Assembly: GCF_038397735.1 (NCBI RefSeq)
Contig: NZ_CP151635.1
Location: 2,046,001-2,110,000 of the forward strand
Origin: Microbacterium sp. LWH13-1.2
Lineage (GTDB): Bacteria; Actinomycetota; Actinomycetes; Actinomycetales; Microbacteriaceae
DNA: 64,000 bases
Reading direction: 5' to 3'
Shown: one piece after another, positions 43,416 to 53,808 of the stretch
How positions within the stretch are numbered: position 1 is the stretch's first letter
Layout of the letters: the number at the start of each line of letters is the position of its first letter
The notes under the pieces: model-generated
Told to the model about the DNA's origin: nothing
The model's input: the letters and a program-made list of their open reading frames with translations, nothing else
Database searches by the model: none
Program-made: the position numbers and the translations under genes

Positions 43416-45008
43416 TCAGGAAGCGGACTCCACGCGCGGGAACAGCGGGCTGAGGCCGTTGACGCTGGTACCCGGGCGCAGCACGCCCCAGGCTCCGGCC
43501 TCACGGATCGGCTGGTCCTGCAGGCGTCCGAGGCTCTCGGCGGCTCCGAGGGCGACCCACAGCTTCTCGGTCGACTGCGGCATGACCGGCGAGAGCAGCA
43601 CAGCGAGGGCGCGCAGGCCCTCGGCGCACGTGTAGAGCACCGTTCCCAGACGGCCGCGCTGAGCCTCGTCTCCGCTGTTCGCCTGCTTGGCCAGCGCCCA
43701 CGGCTCGTTCGCGGTGATGTAGCCGTTCAGGGCATCGACGATGGTCCAGATCGACGAGATGGCCTCGTCGATGCGGAACTGCTCGATCGCGGCATCCGCG
43801 TTCGATGCGGCATCCGCCACGATCTTCTGGATCGCGAGGTCGTTCTCGGTGTATTCGGCGGGCGGCGGCACGACACCCTCGAAGTACTTCTCGATCATCG
43901 CCGTGGTGCGCGAGGCGAGGTTGCCGAAGCCGTTGGCGAGCTCGGCCTGATAGCGGGCAGATAGGTCTTCCCACGAGAACGAGCCGTCCTGCCCGAACGC
44001 GATCGCGGAGAGGAAGTAGTAGCGGTAGGCGTCGGAGCCGAAGACGTCGGTGATCTCGGTCGGAGCGATGCCGGTGAGCTTCGACTTCGACATCTTCTCG
44101 CCGCCGACGAGCAGCCACCCGTGCGCGAACACGCCCTTCGGAACATCGAGGCCCGCTGCCATCAGCATGGCTGGCCAGATCACGGCGTGGAAGCGCAGGA
44201 TGTCTTTTCCGACCACGTGATACGCGGGCCACCGGCGGTCGAAGGTGTCCTCATCCGCGCCGTAGCCGACGCCGGTGACGTAATTGAGCAGCGCATCGAT
44301 CCAGACGTACAGCACGTGCGAGGTGTCCCACGGGATGGGGATGCCCCAGTCGAACGACGAGCGCGAGATCGAGAGATCCTTCAAGCCCTGGCGAACGAAC
44401 GAGACGACTTCGTTGCGAGCGGACTCCGGGCGGATGAAGTCGGGCTGTGTCTTGTACAGCTCGAGCAGGCGGTCCTGGAACTCGCTGAGCTTGAAGAAGT
44501 AGTTCTTCTCCTGCAGCAGTTCGAGAGGCTTGGAGTGGATCGCGCAGACCTTCAGCCCCTCGAAGGGACCGGTGCCGTCGAGGATCTCGGACTCGGGCTT
44601 GAACTCTTCACAGCCCACGCAGTAGAGCGCCTCGTACTCGCCCGCGTAGATGTAGCCGCGGTCGTAGATCGTCTGCCAGAACTTCTGAGCGTTCGTCTCG
44701 TGCCGCTCCTGCGTGGTGCGGATGAAGTCGTCGTTCGCCACGTCGAGGGTCTCCAGCAGAGGGAACCACGCCTCGGTCACGAGCTTGTCGACCCATTCCT
44801 GCGGGGTGACGTCGTTCGCCGCCGCCGCGCGGAGCATCTTCTGGCCGTGCTCGTCGGTGCCCGTGAGCATCCACGTGTCATCGCCGCCCTGACGGTGCCA
44901 GCGCGCGAGCGCGTCGACAGCCACCGAGGTGTACCCGTGGCCGATGTGAGGCACATCGGAGGGGTAGTAGATGGGCGTGGTGATGTAGAACGATTCGCCT
45001 GCGGGCAT
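43416..45008 (-). CDS. metG: Methionyl-tRNA synthetase
   Basis: 530-residue class I synthetase that charges tRNA-Met. HIGH motif in YYPSDVPHIGHGYTSVAVDA, zinc knuckle ALYCVGCEEF with a second half CAIHSKPLEL, a catalytic TGTDEHGQKMLRAA and the KMSKS loop VGGEKMSKSKLTGI. The C-terminal helical anticodon-binding domain is complete; no EMAP-type tRNA-binding extension is present. The ATG at 45008 follows a TAGAAT -10 box by 7 nt, indicating a leaderless transcript. tatD is next. Confidence 0.96.
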   Translation of the reverse strand: MPAGESFYITTPIYYPSDVPHIGHGYTSVAVDALARWHRQGGDDTWMLTGTDEHGQKMLRAAAANDVTPQEWVDKLVTEAWFPLLETLDVANDDFIRTTQERHETNAQKFWQTIYDRGYIYAGEYEALYCVGCEEFKPESEILDGTGPFEGLKVCAIHSKPLELLQEKNYFFKLSEFQDRLLELYKTQPDFIRPESARNEVVSFVRQGLKDLSISRSSFDWGIPIPWDTSHVLYVWIDALLNYVTGVGYGADEDTFDRRWPAYHVVGKDILRFHAVIWPAMLMAAGLDVPKGVFAHGWLLVGGEKMSKSKLTGIAPTEITDVFGSDAYRYYFLSAIAFGQDGSFSWEDLSARYQAELANGFGNLASRTTAMIEKYFEGVVPPPAEYTENDLAIQKIVADAASNADAAIEQFRIDEAISSIWTIVDALNGYITANEPWALAKQANSGDEAQRGRLGTVLYTCAEGLRALAVLLSPVMPQSTEKLWVALGAAESLGRLQDQPIREAGAWGVLRPGTSVNGLSPLFPRVESAS

Positions 45009-45015
45009 GGGGACA

Positions 45016-45021
45016 ATTCTA
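45016..45021 (-). promoter_or_regulatory. -10 box of metG (leaderless geometry)
   Basis: On the minus strand TAGAAT, seven bases, then the ATG at 45008; a good match to the consensus and no ribosome site. Confidence 0.55.
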
Positions 45022-45046
45022 GGTGCGATGGCGAGGGTCGTTACGC

Positions 45047-46588
45047 TCAGGCGACCGACACCTCGATGCGGTGCCAGCCCTGGGCGCCGTCGGGCACCAC
45101 TCCCGCAGGATCCGAGGTCTGCGTCTCGCCCTCAGCGCTGAGCGCCCGGCACTCGATCGTGTGCGCTCCACTCTCCGCCATCCACGGCAGACGCCACTGC
45201 ACCCAGGTGTCGGCCGAGATGGCGTCAGCGAGCTCGGCGCGGCGCCACGGCCCCTCGTCGATCCGCACCTCGACCCCGTCGATCCCCACGTGCTGCTGCC
45301 AGGCCATGCCCGCGATGACCGCGTCACCCGCCTCGACCCGCGCGCCGCGCCGGGGCACGTCGATGCGCGACTGCAGCTTGACGGGGCCGCGCTCGGACCA
45401 CCCGCGGTCGGTCCAGTACGCGGAAGCCCGATCGAACCTGGTGACCTCCAGCTCGGTCACCCACTTGGTCGCCGACACGTAGCCGTAGAGACCAGGCACC
45501 ACCATGCGCACCGGGAAGCCGTGCTCGATCGGCAGCGGCTCGCCGTTCATCCCGATGGCGAGCAGCGCGTCGCGGTCGTCGGTGAGCGCCTCGATCGGCG
45601 TCGACGCCGTGAACCCGTCGGATGACCGGGACAGCACCATGTCGGCATCCGAGTCGACTCCCGCGCGGGCGAGCAGTTCGCGGATCGGGTGGCCGAGCCA
45701 GCGGGCGTTGCCGATCAGATCGCCGCCGACCTCGTTCGACACGCACGCGAGCGTCACGTGCGACTCCGTCATCGGCAGGGTCAGCAGCTCGTCCCACGAG
45801 ATCACGACTTCACGCTCGACCATCCCGTGGATGCGCAGAGACCAGTCTGCCGGGTCGATCCGCGGGACGATGAGCGCGGTGTCGATGCGGTAGAACTCGG
45901 TGTTCGAGGTGACGACCGAGGCGAGACCGGGGATCCCCAGCTCGGCGCCGGCAGGCACGGCGGGAGCCGCCGTCGTCGGCGCAGGCAGCCGGAGCATCGT
46001 GCGCACAGCCTCGATCGATCGGGTGGCACCGCGTGCGGCGGTGCCGATGACGAGCGCCGCGACTCCTGCGGCGGCCACGCCAGCGGTCCAGAGCAGGAAC
46101 CGCCTGCGCTCCTCGTGCTCGGCGCGCAGATACGGAATCGGATGCACGACGCGCATGAGCAGTCTGAGGGCGACCACCGCGGTGACTCCCGCGACGAGTC
46201 CGGGAAGCCAGGCGAAGGGGCCGGCGCCCGGGCGGATCATCGCCGCCACCAGGGCGAGCACACCGAGGGCGCCGAGGATCGCCGACCCCACGCCCGCCCG
46301 GCGGGACTCCAGGATGCCGGCGAGCGCCGCAACACCCACGAGCACCACGGCGATGCCGGTGATCAGCGCCACCTTGTCGCCGGTGCCGAACAGCGCGATG
46401 GCCGCATCCTTCGCCCAGCTGGGCGCGAGGTCGATGAGTCCGCTGCCGATCACCGCGAACGGGCTGGCGCTCGGCTCGACGACCGCCGCGACGAGCTCCG
46501 CCAGGCCGACCGCGGCGACCGCCGCGCTCAGCCCGGCGGCCGCCGATCGGAGCCTGTCACCGCGCGTCGGACGGGTTGCATGGCTCAT
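45047..46588 (-). CDS. Membrane-anchored sulfite-oxidase-family molybdopterin oxidoreductase
   Basis: 513-residue protein: about five N-terminal membrane spans (residues 1-200, including VALITGIAVVLVGVAALAGI and FAWLPGLVAGVTAVVAL), then a molybdopterin domain of the sulfite oxidase family (about 235-415). The catalytic Cys is in VTLACVSNEVGGDLIGNARW, with GFPVRMVVPGLYGYVSATKWV further on. A C-terminal Ig-like dimerisation domain follows (PRRGARVEAGDAVIAGMAW). The substrate site probably faces outward. No haem or partner subunit gene is adjacent. ATG 46588 is 6 nt after a TACCCT -10 box. Confidence 0.88.
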   Translation of the reverse strand: MSHATRPTRGDRLRSAAAGLSAAVAAVGLAELVAAVVEPSASPFAVIGSGLIDLAPSWAKDAAIALFGTGDKVALITGIAVVLVGVAALAGILESRRAGVGSAILGALGVLALVAAMIRPGAGPFAWLPGLVAGVTAVVALRLLMRVVHPIPYLRAEHEERRRFLLWTAGVAAAGVAALVIGTAARGATRSIEAVRTMLRLPAPTTAAPAVPAGAELGIPGLASVVTSNTEFYRIDTALIVPRIDPADWSLRIHGMVEREVVISWDELLTLPMTESHVTLACVSNEVGGDLIGNARWLGHPIRELLARAGVDSDADMVLSRSSDGFTASTPIEALTDDRDALLAIGMNGEPLPIEHGFPVRMVVPGLYGYVSATKWVTELEVTRFDRASAYWTDRGWSERGPVKLQSRIDVPRRGARVEAGDAVIAGMAWQQHVGIDGVEVRIDEGPWRRAELADAISADTWVQWRLPWMAESGAHTIECRALSAEGETQTSDPAGVVPDGAQGWHRIEVSVA

Positions 46589-46594
46589 GATCCG

Positions 46595-46600
46595 AGGGTA
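46595..46600 (-). promoter_or_regulatory. -10 box, leaderless geometry (sulfite-oxidase-like gene)
   Basis: On the minus strand TACCCT-CGGATC-ATG: a 6-nt gap, immediately after the terminator hairpin of the upstream operon. Confidence 0.5.
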
Positions 46601-46623
46601 ACCCCGGGGCAGCGCCCCGGGGT
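46601..46623 (-). terminator. Terminator of the glycosidase/Opp operon
   Basis: Perfect 10-bp stem ACCCCGGGGC/GCCCCGGGGT (46601-46610 and 46614-46623) with a 3-nt loop, 7 nt past the glycosidase stop. It has no T tract. Confidence 0.55.
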
Positions 46624-46630
46624 CATCCGC

Positions 46631-47800
46631 TCAGAGCCCGTTGCGACGTGCGACCTCGCCGAGCCAGGCGAGCGAGGGCTTCGGGGAGCGCTCGAAAGTC
46701 TGGTGGTCGAAGCCGATCAGACCGAAGGTCGGTCGGAATCCGCTCGCCCACTCGTAATTGTCGAGCGCGCTCCAGTGCTGGTACGCCTTGACCTCGATGC
46801 CGTCGGAGATCGCCCGGTGCAGCCCCTCGAGGGCGCCCTGCGTGTAGGCGATGCGCCTGGTGTCGTCGCCGGTCGCGATGCCGTTCTCTGTCACGAGCAC
46901 CGGCACGCCACCGCTGCGCTCCCACGCACTGCGCACGCCCATCTCGAGCGCCTCCGGGAAGAACTCCCACCCGGTGAGCGTCGTCTCGACATCGTCCGCG
47001 ACGGGTCGGGGGCCCTCGGGACCGATGAAGGTTCGTGTGTACGCCTGCACGCCGACGAAGTCGTCGCCGGCCGACTGGTCGAGGTACCAGTGGTCGCGCG
47101 GGTCGCCGTACTCGGCGAGCATCTCGTCGGCCCCCGGCTCTCCTGTGGAGTGGAACGCCTGCGTCGCGATCGTCCATCCGGCCTGCACACCAGAGACGGA
47201 GTGCAGGATCTCGGAGGCGCGGTGGTGCGCGTCGAGGAGGGTGTCGGCGACCGCGAGGTCGGGGTTCGGCAGGCCGAACGCGACGAGGTTCGCCGCATCC
47301 TCTCCCCCGGCGAGCATCGCCGCGATGTTCGGCTCGTTGATCGTGCAGACGTAGGTCACGCCCTCGAGGATCGGGAGAACCGTCTCGACGTAGCGGGAGA
47401 ACAGGTCGACCGCGTCGTCCGCGCGCCAGAAGCCGTCCTTCTGGAACCACTGCGGCACCGTGAAGTGCATCAGGGTCACCGTCGGGTCGAGCCCGTTCTC
47501 GCGTGCCGTGTCGATCATGCGTCGGTAGTGATCCAGCATGGCGCGAGACACGAAGCCGCGCTCCGGTTCGATACGGGCCCACTCCATCGAGAAGCGGTAC
47601 GAGTTCAGACCGGCCTCCGCCAGCAGACGCATGTCCTCCGGATACCGGTGGAAGTGGTCGGCGGCGTCGCCCGAGGGCTCGACCATCGGCGAGCCCGGAG
47701 CATGCTCCATGGCCCACCAGTTGCTGGTCGTGTTGTTCCCCTCCACCTGATGGGCTGCGGTCGCAGCGCCCCAGAGAAAGCCGTCAGGGAATGTGAGCAC
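46631..47800 (-). CDS. GH1-family glycosidase (probable beta-glucosidase)
   Basis: 389-residue glycoside hydrolase family 1 enzyme that removes terminal beta-linked sugars. N-terminus FPDGFLWGAATAAHQVEG is the family pattern. The acid/base Glu is in TYVCTINEPNIAAM and the nucleophile Glu in VPVLVTENGIATGDD; the C-terminal SALDNYEWASGFRPTFGLI is typical. At 389 residues it is shorter than most GH1 enzymes (about 440-480), with trimmed loops. No signal peptide is visible, so it acts in the cytosol on imported disaccharides. The GTG start has AAAGGAGC upstream. It is the last gene after the Opp-type importer, 33 nt behind the ATPase. Confidence 0.9.
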   Translation of the reverse strand: MLTFPDGFLWGAATAAHQVEGNNTTSNWWAMEHAPGSPMVEPSGDAADHFHRYPEDMRLLAEAGLNSYRFSMEWARIEPERGFVSRAMLDHYRRMIDTARENGLDPTVTLMHFTVPQWFQKDGFWRADDAVDLFSRYVETVLPILEGVTYVCTINEPNIAAMLAGGEDAANLVAFGLPNPDLAVADTLLDAHHRASEILHSVSGVQAGWTIATQAFHSTGEPGADEMLAEYGDPRDHWYLDQSAGDDFVGVQAYTRTFIGPEGPRPVADDVETTLTGWEFFPEALEMGVRSAWERSGGVPVLVTENGIATGDDTRRIAYTQGALEGLHRAISDGIEVKAYQHWSALDNYEWASGFRPTFGLIGFDHQTFERSPKPSLAWLGEVARRNGL

Positions 47801-47833
47801 GAGTGCTCCTTTCGTCTTGCGATGGGTCTTCGG

Positions 47834-49560
<1,727 letters not shown>

Positions 49561-49564
<4 letters not shown>

Positions 49565-50475
49565 CGGCCCTTCCCCTCTCGCAGGCGCGGATTGGAGATG
49601 CCGTCCACGCCGAAGTTGATCAGTGTCAGGCTCAGAGCGAGCAGGGCGATGCAGAGACCGGGGGCGAACAGCAGCAGCCACTGCCCGGTGAGCAGGGAGT
49701 TGGAGTTCTGCGCCCAGTAGAGCATCGTTCCCCAGCTGACGATGCTGGAGTCGCCGAGCCCGAGGAACTCGAGTCCGGCCTCGGCGAGGATCGCCGCGGT
49801 CGCCGCCCCGAAGAGCGTGCCGGCGATGATCGACGTCATGTTCGGCAGGATCTCGCGGAACACGATGCGCGCCCGGCTGTCGCCCGAGAACTGCGCCGAG
49901 GTGACGAAGTCGTTGCCTCGCAGCGACTGGGTCTGGCTGCGGAGCACACGCGCACCCCACGCCCACCCGGTGACGACGATGACCGCGATGATCATCAGGA
50001 TGCCGCCGTTCTGCAGGTACGCGGCGATCACGATCATCAGCGGGAGTCCGGGGATCACCAGGAAGAGGTTGACGATGAAGCCGACCACCTCCCCCAGGAA
50101 ACCGCGCATATAGCCCCAGCTGAGACCGATCAGCACGGCGACGATCGTGGAGAGGATTCCGGCGGCCATGCCGACCAGCAGGCTGATCTGCGAGCCGTAG
50201 ATCAGCTGGCTCAGGACGTCTTCGCCCGCAGCCGTGGTGCCGAGCCAGTGCGCGGCCGATGCGTCGGCGTTGCGCTCGAACGAGTTGTCCTTCGGGCCGT
50301 AGGGCGCGAGCAGCGGCGCGAACACCGCGACCAGCACGAACAGCCCGAGGATGATGAGGCCGAGGCGAGCCTTGCCGTTGGACCAGAGGGTGCCCACCAT
50401 CCGGGCGAACGAGCGCCACGGGCTGGGAGCCGCGATCCGGTCGGAGGGAACCTTGACATTCATGGTGGAGGTCAT
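49561..50475 (-). CDS. Opp/Dpp-type ABC transporter permease (DppC-like)
   Basis: 304-residue inner-membrane permease with about six spans. N-terminal GLIILGLFVLVAVFAPLLAPYG and HWLGTTAAGEDVLSQLIYGSQISL are typical of OppC/DppC. The EAA-like cytoplasmic loop is in RIVFREILPNMTSIIAGTLF. It overlaps the DppB-like gene by 4 nt and the ATPase by 4 nt, so the operon is tightly coupled. Confidence 0.93.
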
Positions 50476-51452
50476 CGGCGGGTCCTTGGATCCAGCACGC
50501 CGTACAGGATGTCGACGAGGAAGTTGGCGACGAGCACGCTCACGGTGATCATCAGGAAGAGCGCCTGCATGAGCGGGTAGTCCTGCCCGATCACGGCGTT
50601 GAAGAGCAGGTATCCGATACCCGGATATCCGAACACCTGCTCCACGAGGATCGATCCGCCGACCACGCCACCGAGCGTGAGCCCGAAGCCGGTGAGGTTC
50701 GGCAGGATCGCGTTCCGTGCGGCGTAGCGCAGGGCGATGGTGCGACCGTGCAGGCCGTTCGCCTCGGCGAAGGTCACGTAGTCGTCACCCAGCGTGTTGA
50801 TCATCGCGTTGCGCATGCCGATGATCCATCCGCCGAGGGAGGTCAACAGGATCGTGACCGCCGGGAGGATCGCATGCTGCACGAGGTCGATGAGGAAGTC
50901 CCAGGTGAAGCCCGGCGTGGTGGTCGCCGAGTAGGCGCCCGTCGTCGGGAACCAGTGCAGCACGTACCCGAAGAAGAACAGCAGCAGCAGCGCCGTCCAG
51001 AAGTACGGGAAGGTGCTGAGGAACGATCCGGTCAGCGTCGGCAGCGAATCGAGCCACGTGCCCCGGCGCCAGGCGGCGGCGGTTCCGATCAGTGTGCCGA
51101 TCACGAACGCGAGGATCGTGACGATGCCGACCAGGCCGATCGTGTACGGCAGCGCGGTCGAGACCATGCTCGACACGCTCTGCGGATAGAACGTGTACGA
51201 GACACCGAAGTCGAGTCGGGCGACCTGACCGAGGTAGGCCACGTACTGGTCCCACAGGGAGCCCGTGGGAACACCGAGCTGAGCCTCGATCGCGGCCCTC
51301 GTCGCATCCGACACCGGACCGTTCTGCGAGAGCTTCGCGATCGCGGCGTCGGCCGGCGAGCCGGGCATGAGACGCGGAAGGAAGAAGTTCAGAGTGACGG
51401 CCGCCCACAGGGTGAGAACGAACAGTCCGATCTTCTGGAGGACGTACTTCAT
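50472..51452 (-). CDS. Opp/Dpp-type ABC transporter permease (DppB-like)
   Basis: 326-residue permease with six spans. The first is IGLFVLTLWAAVTLNFFLPR, followed by the OppB-type PRLMPGSPADAAIAKLSQNG, then the core transport domain. The EAA loop is around ANGLHGRTIALRYAARNAIL. Its ATG overlaps the binding-protein stop by 4 nt and its 3' end overlaps the DppC-like gene by 4 nt. Confidence 0.93.
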   Translation of the reverse strand: MKYVLQKIGLFVLTLWAAVTLNFFLPRLMPGSPADAAIAKLSQNGPVSDATRAAIEAQLGVPTGSLWDQYVAYLGQVARLDFGVSYTFYPQSVSSMVSTALPYTIGLVGIVTILAFVIGTLIGTAAAWRRGTWLDSLPTLTGSFLSTFPYFWTALLLLFFFGYVLHWFPTTGAYSATTTPGFTWDFLIDLVQHAILPAVTILLTSLGGWIIGMRNAMINTLGDDYVTFAEANGLHGRTIALRYAARNAILPNLTGFGLTLGGVVGGSILVEQVFGYPGIGYLLFNAVIGQDYPLMQALFLMITVSVLVANFLVDILYGVLDPRTRR

Positions 51453-53113
51453 CGGTCATCCTCCTTCACGCGCTCGAGCCGGGTGAAGATGCCCAGAGGT
51501 GCCGAGTCGTAGTTCTGCGGGATCATGTACGGGTCGTCCTCTGAGGGCCATCCGGTGAACTTGGAATCGTTGAACAGGCCCCAGATGCCGCCGTAGTAGA
51601 GGCCGATGACCGGCATCTCCTCGTAGACGATCGCCTGCAGCTCCTTCACGATCTCGGCCTGGCGTGCGGTGTCCACCGTCTCGCGGTACTCCTTGAGCAG
51701 GGCGTCGGCCTCATCCGAGCGGTAGCGCTCGAAGTTGTTCGCGGTGGCTTCACCGGAGGGCACGTAGAACTCGCTCGAGAGCAGGTTGTTGTACGCCTGG
51801 TAGATGTCGCCGTTGCCCATGCCGCCGATGGCCATCTCGAAGTCGCCGTTGCTGATGGCGCTCTGGTAGCCGGCCGGCTGCGGAAGCTTGAGGGTCACCT
51901 TGACGCCGACCTTCGCCAGCTGGCTCTGCACCGTCTGCGCCGCGCGGGTCCAGTCGGAGTAGCCGTTGGCGGTCGTCAGCGCGAACTCGAGCTGCTCTCC
52001 GTCGGCGCCGACGAGGCGGTCGCCGTCGAGGGTGTATCCCGCTTCGGCGAACGCCGCGAGTGCGGCATCCGTGTCCTGCGTGATCATGCCCGCGTCGGGG
52101 ATGCTCGGATCGAGGTACTCCTCCTGGTTGGGGAGGATGAGTCCGGTCTGCCCTGCGGGCTCCATGTACCCCTCGGAGGCGGTCTCGGCGATCTCCTCAC
52201 GGTCGAGTGAGAGCGCGATGCCTCGGCGCACGTTGACGTCGTCGAACGGGGCGACCTCAAGGTTCGGCATCAACGCGATCACGCCTCCCGGCGGGAACCA
52301 CCAGGCGTTGTCATCGCTCGCCGCACCCCATGTGCCCTCGACATCGGAGATGAACGAGTAGGCCCAGTCGTAACCGCGCGTGACGGTGTCGAGCTGCGAG
52401 TTCGTGGACGGCAGGATGATGTGCTCGATCTCGATCTTGTCGGCCTGCCAGTAGTCGGGGTTCTTGTCCACCGAGTACTGCTGGTCGTTGTAGTTGCCGA
52501 GCACGAACGGGCCCGTGCCGACCGGGTTCTCGTTCCGATAGGTGCCCGGATCCTTCACGTCGGACCAGAGGTGCTCGGGCACGATCATGGTCTGACCGAG
52601 GATCGGCAGCGACGGCGCGTCATCGGTCTGCAGGTGCATGATGACGTCGTCGCCGTCGACCTCGACGGTCTCGAGGTGCTGCCAGGCGCCCTTGATGTCG
52701 AGCGAGGGGTTGTCCTTGAGCAGCTGGAACGTGAACGCCACGTCGTCGGGCGTCAGCTGCTCGCCGTCGCTCCACTCGACGTCGTCGCGGATCGTCATCA
52801 CGATCGTGCGGGCGTCGGGCTGGGTCCATTCGGTCGCCAGCCACGGGTTCTCGGTTCCGTCGAGCGGGTTCACCAGGATCAGCGGCTCATAGATCCAACG
52901 CGATGCGGTGCGCGTGTTGGTCAGATACGGGTTGAAGTTCCGCGTGAAGAACGGGTTCCCCTTGTCCGCATTGATGAGCATCGTGTCGTCGCCGATCGAT
53001 GGATCGGGCTGCGAACTGATCTGGATGCTGCAACCGCTGAGCACGACGGCTGCTGCCGCCAGTCCCACGATCGCGGCTCTCCGCCAGCGTCGGAGCATGT
53101 GCGTCTTCGCCAC
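51449..53113 (-). CDS. Family 5 extracellular solute-binding lipoprotein
   Basis: 554-residue binding protein of the SBP_bac_5 (OppA/DppA) family, tethered by Cys28 in the lipobox VVLSGCSI. Typical segments are WLATEWTQPDARTIVMTIRD, VEWSDGEQLTPDDVAFTFQL, PVGTGPFVLGNY and DVNVRRGIALSLDREEIAE. The linked cytosolic GH1 enzyme suggests that the ligand is a beta-linked oligosaccharide rather than a peptide; this is inference. The start is GTG 53113 with GAGGTGG upstream; ATG 53098 is an alternative. It is the first gene of the operon. Confidence 0.9.
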   Translation of the reverse strand: MAKTHMLRRWRRAAIVGLAAAAVVLSGCSIQISSQPDPSIGDDTMLINADKGNPFFTRNFNPYLTNTRTASRWIYEPLILVNPLDGTENPWLATEWTQPDARTIVMTIRDDVEWSDGEQLTPDDVAFTFQLLKDNPSLDIKGAWQHLETVEVDGDDVIMHLQTDDAPSLPILGQTMIVPEHLWSDVKDPGTYRNENPVGTGPFVLGNYNDQQYSVDKNPDYWQADKIEIEHIILPSTNSQLDTVTRGYDWAYSFISDVEGTWGAASDDNAWWFPPGGVIALMPNLEVAPFDDVNVRRGIALSLDREEIAETASEGYMEPAGQTGLILPNQEEYLDPSIPDAGMITQDTDAALAAFAEAGYTLDGDRLVGADGEQLEFALTTANGYSDWTRAAQTVQSQLAKVGVKVTLKLPQPAGYQSAISNGDFEMAIGGMGNGDIYQAYNNLLSSEFYVPSGEATANNFERYRSDEADALLKEYRETVDTARQAEIVKELQAIVYEEMPVIGLYYGGIWGLFNDSKFTGWPSEDDPYMIPQNYDSAPLGIFTRLERVKEDDR

Positions 53114-53190
53114 ACTGCCACCTCATGTCGTCTGTGTCATGAAGGGGGTCCCGCGGGTCGGGGCACCCCGCGGCCGAAGCCGCATGAGTG

Positions 53191-53220
53191 ATTGTAAGCG
53201 CATACATTTTGCATCCGCAA
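53191..53220 (-). promoter_or_regulatory. Promoter of the Opp/glycosidase operon with LacI-type operator
   Basis: On the minus strand TTGCGG (53220-53215), 18-nt spacer, TACAAT (53196-53191). The near-palindrome TGTAAGCGCATACA (53193-53206) overlaps the -10 and the spacer. TGTAAGCGCTTACA-like boxes are classic LacI/GalR-family sites, so the LacI regulator at 54210-55313 is the likely repressor. Confidence 0.6.
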
Positions 53221-53291
53221 CCCCTTGACACATGCGTTCAGCGCCGTCAACCCTCTCGATGACAGGGATGGGAGCGGTGCCAAACTGCCGA

Positions 53292-53744
53292 CTATTCGGG
53301 ATCGGCGCGCAGCGAGCGCGTCATGCTCCGGAGCGCTCGGAACGCCGCCGACTGCTCGGCATCCGTCATGCCCGCCAGCATCGCGACCTCGACCGATCGC
53401 ACCGCGACCGTCGCCGCCGCCAGCCGCTCCCTGCCCCGCGGGGTCAGCGTCGTCGGGAGAGCCTTCCCGACGACCGCTTCCGTGGGCCTCGTCACGATGC
53501 CGTCGCGCTCGAGGCCCTGCAGCAGGACATTCATCGACTGCCTCGTGACGAACGCGCCACGGGCCAGTTCGGAGTTCGACAGGCCGGGGCGCTGTGCGAG
53601 CAGCTCGAGGCAGGAGTAGTGCGTGATGGTCATGCCGAGCGGGCGCAGCACCTCTTCCATCGCCGCACGGAGCGCACTCGCAGCCTCCTTGAGCAGGTAA
53701 CCGAGCGATGTGTCCAGGTCGATGCCCGCACCGTCTTGACTCAT
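53292..53744 (-). CDS. MarR-family transcriptional regulator (autoregulated)
   Basis: 150-residue MarR regulator. N-terminal dimer helices LGYLLKEAASALRAAMEEVL, HTH RPGLSNSELARGAFVTRQSMNVLLQGLE, and the wing IVTRPTEAVVGKALPTTLTPRG. ATG 53744 is used; it overlaps the edge of the palindrome at 53743-53760, and CAGAAT 6 nt upstream of the ATG lies inside that palindrome. A longer frame to 53819 would cross both operators. It is divergent from a VOC-family gene and presumably represses both. Confidence 0.9.
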   Translation of the reverse strand: MSQDGAGIDLDTSLGYLLKEAASALRAAMEEVLRPLGMTITHYSCLELLAQRPGLSNSELARGAFVTRQSMNVLLQGLERDGIVTRPTEAVVGKALPTTLTPRGRERLAAATVAVRSVEVAMLAGMTDAEQSAAFRALRSMTRSLRADPE

Positions 53745-53760
53745 GTCAGTATTCTGACAT
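53743..53760. promoter_or_regulatory. MarR operator 1
   Basis: Perfect palindrome ATGTCAG-TATT-CTGACAT, covering the marR start codon edge and the candidate -10. Its centre is 28 bp from the centre of operator 2. Confidence 0.7.
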
Positions 53761-53770
53761 ACATTGAGCT

Positions 53771-53788
53771 GTGTCAGATAACTGACAC
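53771..53788. promoter_or_regulatory. MarR operator 2
   Basis: Perfect palindrome GTGTCAG-ATAA-CTGACAC with the same TGTCAG-N4-CTGACA core as operator 1, in front of the VOC gene. Confidence 0.7.
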
Positions 53789-53808
53789 GAACAGGAAAGA
53801 GTCTCACC

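Noticed and set aside
46631..47800. GH1 gene as a truncated pseudogene because it has only 389 codons
   Set aside because: N- and C-terminal family motifs and both catalytic glutamates are present, so it is a compact but complete enzyme.
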